64,000 nucleotides of DNA from Helianthus annuus (taxonomy: Eukaryota; Streptophyta; Magnoliopsida; Asterales; Asteraceae), in NCBI RefSeq assembly GCF_002127325.2, contig NC_035436.2, forward strand, positions 32,032,860-32,096,859, read 5' to 3'. Below, one piece after another: positions 56,726 to 64,000 of this stretch. Below the pieces are notes generated by a model, which was not told the DNA's origin, ran no database searches, and saw nothing but the letters and a program-made list of their open reading frames with translations. Position 1 is the stretch's first letter, and every line of letters starts with the position of its first letter. The position numbers and the translations under genes are program-made.

Positions 56726-57631
56726 TGGTCTCGTCAAGAAGGGTTAATCCCTTCCTCTCGAGGATCGCTGGCTGGATCACCGGAGGTTGATCTCCTGCAT
56801 AAGGAAACAAGCCGTGACTCGTAACAAGGAGGATGGGGTGGGGGGTGCTCCTTGTTACCACTCTCCGGCGTGAGAATCAGTAGTTTGCTTGGGAAGCAAA
56901 GTAAGATAGTAGTAGTAGTGAGAGAGTTGTGAAGAGATACCTCAAACCTGGTTTGGGGTTGGTATTTATAGCCGAGGAGTGAAGGAGGATGATGATGGAT
57001 GGACTGACGACGTGCTGCACCTTTGCAGGTGTGTCAGGCTTGTCGGTTGTGGAGGTTACGCCACGTCAGTCCATTGCTTACGTAGCTCTGACAGGTAACT
57101 GCCATTGGTGCCACTTGCACTGTGGTGTCAGTCCCACTTGTTGAGTGCATAGGACGCGGTGCAAGCCGCATCGCTGCATGCGGTAACGTCTGAAGTTACC
57201 GCGTCTCCTACTTGTGATCAAGGAATACGCGAGATGCGGTGCTAGCCGCATCGTCGTCCGCGGAGACTATTTGCCTGCATCCCTTGTCGTGACGAAAATG
57301 CCCATATGGTGCGGTGCCAGCCGCACCGTTATGTTCATCTTCTTCTGTGCCTAAGGTAAGGCTTTCTTGTATTGATAGAAGTGTTCGCTGGATGCGGTGC
57401 GAGGCCGCATCGCTGTGAATACTTCCGTTTTCATACACCAGATGTGATGCTATGTCGCATCACTCTACCGTTCTCATGTTCCATGTAAGTCCTCCTTCGT
57501 TACTAGATAGATTGGATTCAACCCTTGTGCCGACGCGTTCTCGCATGGGCACAAGTAGGTTGTTAGCTAGTGGGGGTTTTGATAAGGGTAATGGTCACTC
57601 GCGGTCGATGCTGACGCGAGATCTGGGACCA
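56726..57631 (-). repeat. Tat element 3' LTR (906 bp)
   Basis: On the plus strand it begins TGGTCTCG and ends TGGGACCA (terminal inverted repeat TGGTC/GACCA), next to a pyrimidine tract that is the polypurine tract of the minus strand. It carries five spaced palindromes of type GATGCGG-N4-7-CCGCATC (about 57150, 57235, 57310, 57393, 57443). The companion LTR is outside, so boundaries rest on one copy. Confidence 0.65.
57145..57470 (-). repeat. Spaced GATGCGG...CCGCATC palindromes in the Tat LTR
   Basis: Five units, about 50-85 bp apart, each have 7-bp arms around a TGC-containing centre (e.g. GATGCGGTGCTAGCCGCATC near 57235). In the third both arms changed together (GTGCGG/CCGCAC), which keeps the pairing. 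The last is decayed (TGTGATGC/GTCGCATCA). Confidence 0.75.
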
Positions 57632-59298
57632 TACCCCTTCAAGTCCCCCCCAGTCTAGTGTTGCTGCCACATACAAGTTGTATGTGGGAGGAGTACTGGA
57701 CTATGGTGTTTGGAAGGTGGTTTGGAGTCTGGAGAAGATCCTAGACCATGTGTGGTCTTTTCCGTATGTAAATCAAGCTGGAGGTCTGGAAGGGTCATCT
57801 GACGCCTCTTCCGTATCGGTGAAGGAATTTCGTCTGATGCGAAATTCTCAGCCGATTTATGTCACCAGGTGGCTTGCCACCTGTTGTTGTGCCGAAGGTC
57901 TCTTGGAGACTTTGTTAGTAATGCTGCACAAACTTCGAACCAACCTCTGAGATGGTGGTTTGAAGGTATGCACAGGCTTTCACCCTCTGAGAGGTGGTCT
58001 TGTCTTCAAACCAATTGTTGAATTGGTGCATGAAGAAGAAAAGAAACTTTGGAGCAATCTCTGAGATCGGGATCAAAAGCAGTGGATGCTTGTAAGTGCT
58101 TTGCTCAAGCTCTATGTTCAGCATCTAGTCATGAGATGACGATCCCTTTTTTGTTGGGTTTTCGTGTTCGTCGTCATAGCTCTCTAGTAACCGCACGTCC
58201 TTTGCGGTTACCTCGTTGCGTCATTGTTGGCCATGTTTGGTCGAACAATGTAGATTTGTACTATGGGTAAATAAACATGGTCATAGGCAAGGGTATGCCC
58301 ACCATTGTTTATTCTATGCGGCCCATAGGCGGGCAAACAAAGTTATAAGCAGACTTGTTACCGCTGTTCGGACGCTTGCTGTTCGACAAGGGTTTGTTTA
58401 GAGAGCTTATTTGCGTTCTTTCTGGAGCCACTTACCTTCCCGCTCCAATACCGAGTTTGCCTTGAAGTAGCCTCGCTCGGTGATGTGGAGTGAGGTTGGC
58501 TCTTCCGTAGCAACCAGTCTGCGGAAGCTATGGTTATGTCCGTAGCTCCTCGTGAGTGTCTGCGGTTTTGCATTACCATATTCGCTCGAAGTGGGTGTGT
58601 TGCTCGGATGTAGCTCTTGAAGGTTCAGGAGTCAGGGTTGCTGATGTGCGCGCGCGTACATTCCCTTCCTTCCTTATGTTAAAGAAGGTGTTCATGTACC
58701 CTCTGCGGTTGTGAACCGGACAGGAGGGATTTGAAGCTTGAAGAGAATGAAGGCGATGCGGTTTACCTGTGTCTGAGATGCGGTTCAGTCCAATGAACAA
58801 CGCTGGTTCTGAGCATCTGACACACCTGAACGGGCTCGTGTGTGTCATGTCCGCATATTCCACGTGTGCTCGTCGGTAGTGCGGATAGGTATTATACCCC
58901 CTTATAGTGTAGAGATATATATTTTTACCTATTTTTAGGGGTATGTTAAAAAAACGATATGCGGTATGGGTTATGGTGCGGGAACCAGAGAAACCGCATA
59001 CCGCTTGCGATTGGATAAGGTAGTCGTTTTTTGTTGCATACGTGGCTGATCTCACGTGTGAGTTGGTGGAAGTTGGTGAGATCTTTCTGGCATGTGCTGA
59101 AATGAAAGGACGTTTGCACTGCCCGAGGCATTAAATGCACTGTAGCAAAGAGTGTAAACGTCTCTTATGTCAGGCGCGTGGGCGGCCACGCGCGCGTGAT
59201 AACCGTCAGCGAAAACGGCGCTTGACACGTGGTGTCGCGCAATTCGTTCTTTTTGAACGTGATGATTCGTTTTCTCCCTCCGCATTAATTGCGATGGG
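57632..59298. other. Tat spacer between 3' LTR and antisense gene
   Basis: I see no supported gene. It contains the polypurine tract (57634-57651) and GATGCGG-type motifs near 58757-58780 and 58952-59005. A run of CpG-rich sequence upstream of the TATA box at 59299 (ACGCGCGCGTG near 59187) could be the promoter region of the antisense gene. Confidence 0.5.
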
Positions 59299-59306
59299 TA
59301 TATAAG
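59299..59306 (+). promoter_or_regulatory. TATA box of the Tat antisense gene
   Basis: TATATAAG in the context GGGTATATAAGGGGA lies 163 bp upstream of the ATG at 59462. It is a close plant TATA consensus on the strand of the antisense gene. Confidence 0.65.
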
Positions 59307-59461
59307 GGGAAACCGTTCGTGGTTTCCCCTCACTTGTTCGAAATTTCAAAAATTTGCCGGTGAGAGAACTTTTTCTTTGTCTTCTCCGACGATATTTCTT
59401 GAAGTTCCGGTGAGGTTTTTAGTTTTTCCACTCACTGTCGTCTGTTTCTTTGATATATCTG

Positions 59462-62400
59462 ATGGCTGAACCATCAAGTCCACATAATGTGGAGGGTGAA
59501 AACCCTGACCAGCCGGTAGTAGCGGCTGATGAAGACGAAGATGATGACGTTGACGTTCCCGGTGGTGGGTTACCGGTGTTGAAGTGGTCAAAGGGTGGTT
59601 TTAAACTCCTGATGACCACTGTGCAGATGGCCGACGATTGGGATGCCACCTACCCACAAGAGGGGGATACCGGTGCCGATGCTCCGGCCGGTTATATAAC
59701 CTTGTGGGCTGATTTTTTCAACGACGGCAACCTTAGGTTGCCGGTGACAGTGTTCGTTGCGGAGGTGTTGGAGTATTATCATCTCCATATCTCCCAACTT
59801 AGTCCCTTTGGGATGTTCCGAATTAGGAACTTTGAATATACATTCCGTGCCCATGGCTTGCCCATTACAGTGGAAAATTTCCGGCGATTCTACCAGTTGA
59901 CGGTGAACACCGGTTTTTTCTCGTTTACTCAACGGCATGGGAGCTTGAAGTTGATGACGCCTCCTAAGGGTGTGACCGGCTGGAAGAAGAAGTTCTTCTA
60001 TGTGAAAGCCTGTGCGGTCTATGCCAGCATGTCTTTCAGGAATGTCAACGTCGGAGTTTCTGATGAAGATATTCCTGTTGCCACTGCAAAGACCGTGGAC
60101 TGGTTCTCTAGGCTGCGGCCTATTGAACTCAAGAAATTGGATAACAATCAACTGTGGGTATTGCGGATGATGCTCACAAGACCAGATAGGAAGGCAAGGC
60201 CCGTTTTGCGGGAAAAGAGTGGTGGTAAGTTCTTTACTCTTTGTTGTTTTCCTTATTTCCTAAACCTTGTAGTAACCTGCATGCATGTGTTGTATCAGCG
60301 GATGCGGTTGGCTTGTGGAGAATGTTTGAGCCCGATTTCGAGGGCCGGGTTGAACTTATTGCGGTTGAGCTGAAGAAAGGCTTCAACCTTGAAATTCTTA
60401 GCAACTTCCGCGTACCGTCGCGTGCGGTGCTGGATGCCCCGGTGATGGGAGACGCAAGAGGTAGTTCGTACGTTGTATTTGTTTTTCCAGTTTATCGTTT
60501 TGACTGGTTTTCTTGATTGTGTCAATCCAGGTATCCTTGCGGATTTGGGGAAGTTTGAGAAGCGCATTCCCAAAAAGAATGCGGAGAAGAAACCGGTGAA
60601 GAAAACCGCGCGGGGTCGTGGCAAGGGGAGTTCTGAAGGCTCAGTTGCCCCTTCTTCAGTTTCTGAAGCCGCAGGTACCTATCGATCTTGTTATCGCGGA
60701 TATACCGATTACGTGGTAGTATCTGACACCCTTGAGGGTTTGGGTGTTATAGGTAGTGGTGCGGCTGCGGGTGGAACTGCTGCGGTTCCCCCCATTGTTG
60801 GTGAGAAAAGAGGACCAGAGCAGAAGGCTGCTGGTGGTGGTGAACCAAAGCGTCGGAGACTGCAGACCAAAAGGGCTGCTCCGGCGCAAAAGAAACCTGC
60901 AGTTGCTGCTGGTAAGTATATCCCTTTTCATTGTTTTGCATGTACAATATGTTGGATTAACAATTGTTGCTCTTTGTGTTGCAGAATCCCGAGATGCAGG
61001 GTATTCTTTCTTTGACTTCCCTTCGTCTCCCCTGCATACCGCTGCTGCGGGTGCGGGGGTACCGAAGGAGACTGTTGTGCCCAAGGAGCCTACGGCCCCT
61101 TTTGTTGGGCCGGTTCGCGATCCCACCGTGGAGAAGACGGTGGAAACGACTGCTGACCAGATATTCGACACTGTGGATTCCTCAGACAATCTGATCTCTC
61201 CTAATGAGGGGGATGGATTGGACTTGAGGTTTTCAGATGCTGGTAAGCAGAAGTCTGATGCTGAGGTGCGGCAGCAGGATGCTGAGCCGCGGAAGTCTCC
61301 TGCTGGTGAGAGAGGTACCGGCTCGTCTGCCGGTGGTGGCGGTTATGATGGACCTCCAATTCAGCCTGGGGAGTCTGAATTGGAGTATTACTACCGCACC
61401 TATACCCAGGGTCGCAGTACTGTGTATCACCGACCCCCCTGGACTGTTATGCAGGGGGATGATATTTCCAACGACCCTTCGGCATGTAAGGAGATTCTGG
61501 GTGGTCTGGGCACCCCCTTCGAAGTTGAACGTGCCCGTGCCGCACCTCGTGAGCTGCGTATAAACCAGCTCTCAACAATGTTAATAGGATCTTCCATTGT
61601 GGCGAATGCCATTTTGGAAGATTACAAGGTGTTGGGCCGCCGCGAGGAAGAAGCTGCTCGCATGCGGGCAGAAGCGGAAAAGTTGATCGAGGCTGCTCGT
61701 GCGGGTGCAGAGCAGCTTGAGAAGGATAGAGCTGCTTTTGAGAAGCAGAAGCAAACCTCGGAGTGGGCTGCCGCTGCTCAGCTGAAACAGGTTCGTACTC
61801 TTGCCAAACTTCTTTCTGATGAACGCTAGGGTTGGAATGAAAAATATTCCAATGAGCGCAAGAAGTGGAATGAATCTTGGGCGAAGCAGAATGACACTCT
61901 GTTTCGTGCTCGGCAGGAGTTGACGAACGCCAAGGCAGCGAACATTGCCTTGGGCAAGGAAAAAGCTGCAGCTGAGGCCATTGCGGTTAAAGCGCAGCAA
62001 GCAGAGGCCCTGGCTAATAAGGCGCTGGAAGAGGCCAAGGAAACCGAGGCCCGTACTGCGAAGGCCCTTGATGAGGCCAAAGAGAGGGAAAACCGCACTT
62101 CGAAGGCTCTGGAAGAGGCGAACGCGGAGCGTACCCGCTTGGGTAGGGTTGTTGCCAGCCTTCAGGTATGTTTCGTTACCTCTGTTGTATATTTCCTTCA
62201 TTGTGTTGAAAATGTTTATCGAGTAAACTGTTTTCTATTTTTTTTAAAAGGCTGAGGTTCAGGCCCGGGAGGTCGCGGTTAAAGACCTTACTGCCCGCGT
62301 GTCGGTTGCGGAAGAGCGGGCTGATGCCGCTGTTGAGGCCAAGGATGCCTTGGCGTCCTCTTTCGACCAGCTGAAGGCTGACCGTGAGTGGTTGCGGACT

Positions 62401-62841
62401 CATGGTATCGCGCGTGTAAGTATGCGTTGCCTTTACATTTGCTTGGATTAGCATCCAAGACTTATGATCCTTTTATTGCAGATTGTTGAGGCTATCATGA
62501 ATGCCCCTGAGACCGCAGCTGGTTTGGACCTGGTTAAGGAACGTGCGCGCGATGCTGGTTTTAAAGCTGGTTATAACCGCTGCATTGGTCATATTAATGT
62601 AATATCAACGGGCGGTTATACTGATAAGCGATCTGGGTTCCATGGTGTGGATACCGAGTCGCTTCTTAAAGCGGCCGAAGTCTCCTTTTATGATACGTCC
62701 CTTGCCTGTGTAGAGGAACTGGACAATTGTTTGGAGGCTGCGGACTATGTTGATCGCCTGCGGATGCTTTATCCGGACACGGAAGAGGAAGATCCCGCTG
62801 GTGGCGCCGGAGGAGATGCGGGAACCAGCGGTACAAAATAG
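59462..62841 (+). CDS. Tat antisense gene, seven predicted exons, one internal TAG
   Basis: Predicted exons are 59462-60224, 60299-60460, 60531-60674, 60753-60911, 60985-62165, 62251-62415 and 62482-62841. All introns (66-85 bp) are GT-AG and the phases agree at every junction, giving 978 codons to TAG 62841. One in-frame TAG (61827-61829, exon 5) interrupts it after a DER motif. Residues about 60-250 resemble the putative gypsy-type transposon domain (Transposase_28 family) often found in Tat elements. Exons 3-4 are basic and Ala/Pro-rich (KKTARGRGKG, KRRRLQTKR, nuclear-signal-like). The end of exon 5 and exon 6 form a long Ala/Glu/Lys coiled coil (about 61620-62400), and exon 7 ends Gly/Glu-rich. 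The role is unknown. Intron 4 (78 bp) is also open if retained. Confidence 0.75.
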
Positions 62842-63012
62842 GGTTTAGGTTGGCTAGTGTGCCTCCTTTTTGTTTTCCTCTTGTATAGAATAGGAACTTT
62901 ATGTAAATTCATTAAGCATCACGTGGGTGCTTGAATTTTTTGAATATAAAGTTTTTTGTTCAGTTTGTACAAGTGTTTTTAATTCTTGCATGTCTGAACG
63001 TATGTACGCGTA
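62842..63012 (+). other. Downstream region of the antisense gene
   Basis: AT-rich sequence with TTGTATAGAATAGG and TGAATATAAAG, which could hold polyadenylation signals for the antisense transcript. No gene. Confidence 0.4.
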
Positions 63013-63340
63013 ACTTTACCCATTTGTGAATGGGGTCAAGTATACTCCATACTTTTGTCGTATGAGTACGCGTCAATTCTGTTATTTACCGCGTTAGGGT
63101 TTTAGAATTGTGTAAGCTTTGTAAAAGCTTATATATTCGGAACTCTACCCATTTGTGAATGGGGTCAAGTGTACTCCATACCTTTGTCGTATGAGTACGC
63201 GTCAATTCTGTTATTTACCGCGTTAGCGTTTTAGAATTGTGTAAGCTTTGTAAAAGCTTATATATCCGGAACTCTACCCATTTGTGAATGGGGTCAAGTA
63301 TACTCCATACCTTTGTCGTATGAGTACGCGTCAATTCCAT
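63013..63340. repeat. Tandem repeat, 129-bp period, about 2.6 copies
   Basis: Units start at TACCCATTTGTGAATGGGG (63017, 63146, 63275) and include TATGAGTACGCGTCAATTC and GTGTAAGCTTTGTAAAAGC. CCCATTTGTGAATGGG is itself palindromic (CCCATT/AATGGG), as is AAGCTTTGTAAAAGCTT in part. Copies are nearly identical, so the expansion is recent. The spacing is an exact 129 bp in both steps. Confidence 0.85.
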
Positions 63341-63638
63341 TGTTTGCCTTTTTGGGCTCAGGAATTGTGTTAAGTGTTAAGAAAAAACTTGTTTATCCGG
63401 TCGGATAAATATGCGAGTCTTTTTGCCTTCTGCTGGCCTATTACAATATTTGTGTGTGGTTACCACTTTGTATGGGTATCGCGAATGAAGATTTTGCCAA
63501 TCTGTTTTTGGGATACCGCAAAGTGGAACACGCATTTGTAATAGTAGTAACAAACAATAATGTATAAAATTGCTTATTTATTTATTTGCAAATGGCCTGC
63601 GGCCCGATAGGTTACATAGAGAAATGTAAGGACATGGC

Positions 63639-64000
63639 TTACATATAACAGCGTCGAAGCTGTTGTGCATTCCATGTGCGTGCGATAGGTTCGCCTTCTA
63701 GCGTTTGCAATTTGTACGCGCCTTTCCCTAAGACCTCTTTGATGAGGTAGGGTCCTTCCCACTTGGGGGCAAGTTTGCCTGGGCGCTCGGCATTAGATGC
63801 CTCATTGTCGCGTAGGACGTAGTCTCCTGGGTTTGAAAGTACAAACGCGGACGCGCGTGTTGTAGTACTTTTCAAGTTTGGATTTATATTTGGCCTCGTT
63901 GATGGCAGCGTTTTCGCGCCTTTCTTCCAAGAGGTCCAAATCGATCCTGCGTTCCATGTTGTTGTCTAGTTTTTCAATAGCCAACATTCTAGGAGAGGGG
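63639..64000 (-). pseudogene. Tat pol, integrase C-terminal end (partial, frameshifted)
   Basis: Read from 64000 downward the frame opens with LLEERRENAAINEAKYK and KLEKYYNTRV, then one extra base near 63827-63832 shifts it. The second frame continues with PGDYVLRDNEAS, LAPKWEGPYLIKEVLG, YKLQTLEGEPIARTWN and LRRCYM, and stops at TAA 63641-63639. This pattern (WEGPY, GAYKL, RTWNA..LRR) is typical of the end of Tat integrase. The catalytic core lies beyond the window. A protein made from this copy would lose the conserved tail. Confidence 0.85.

Larger units (their letters stand above)
56726..64000 (-). mobile_element. Tat-lineage Ty3/gypsy element, 3' part (runs off the right edge)
   Basis: Read on the minus strand: pol C-terminus (64000 to 63639), a spacer with 129-bp repeats, a region carrying a plus-strand (antisense) spliced gene, a further spacer, a polypurine tract (plus strand CCCCTTCAAGTCCCCCCC, 57634-57651) and the 3' LTR (57631-56726). 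An antisense extra ORF between pol and the 3' LTR is known from Tat elements. The 5' half lies beyond 64000. Confidence 0.75.

Noticed and set aside
58573..59333. Minus-strand ORFs upstream of the antisense gene
   Set aside because: They lie in the Tat spacer and promoter region, overlap the TATA box, and have no family resemblance.
59588..60151. 187-residue minus-strand ORF opposite exon 1
   Set aside because: It is a shadow of the strong plus-strand coding exon 1, whose splice phases and family resemblance decide the strand.
1..64000. tRNA or rRNA genes
   Set aside because: The only tRNA-like matches are the short primer-binding sites at 8163, 14595 and 50398; I saw no cloverleaf-length gene or rRNA block.

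Overview
This window looks like heterochromatic or intergenic DNA from a large-genome flowering plant, probably a daisy-family (Asteraceae) species. The family assignment is inference from memory of similar repeats. The plant assignment rests on the element types: Athila and Tat Ty3/gypsy, SIRE-type Ty1/copia, tRNA-iMet and tRNA-Asp primer-binding sites, GT-AG introns and a Helitron-like end. I find no convincing host gene. Almost the whole window is nested LTR retrotransposons.

Layout. Bases 1-4788 are the 3' part of an Athila-like element (Athila-1) ending in a 1694-bp LTR. It sits in the 5' leader of element H, a gag-only copia relative whose 3' end is at 43066. H carries two more insertions. 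The first is a SIRE-type copia element at 7426-36378 (735-bp LTRs, target duplication AAACC). The second is a 2883-bp LTR-like unit at 37398-40280 (target duplication TTTGA). The H gag frame can be followed across both. The SIRE element is split by a second Athila element (Athila-2, target duplication ATAGG). That locus is rearranged: intact solo LTR (10426-12288), SIRE segment copy 1 (12289-14172), the last 416 bp of another LTR, the Athila-2 interior and 3' LTR (to 26641), then SIRE segment copy 2 and the rest of SIRE. The junction at 14170-14172 shows a 3-bp microhomology (TGA). A tandem duplication followed by LTR-LTR recombination explains the order.

At 43503-50833 lies M, a complete minus-strand relative of H with both LTRs and target duplication ATGTT. 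H and M encode only a long gag-like protein with two zinc knuckles, followed by about 2 kb of conserved non-coding DNA and no pol. From 50834 to 55385 the DNA is AT-rich, with Helitron-like termini and tandem repeats. An inverted-repeat element at about 55386-56700 carries a possible captured gene fragment. From 56726 to the window end is the 3' side of a minus-strand Tat-lineage element: 3' LTR, then a plus-strand (antisense) seven-exon gene, then the C-terminal end of pol.

Two themes recur. First, five of the LTR families carry their own GC-rich hyphenated palindrome, often paired, in LTRs and leaders; the arm sequence differs completely between families but the architecture is alike. Second, three elements carry an extra ORF that looks like its own transcription unit, with a TATA box and introns, apart from the genomic RNA promoter in the LTR.
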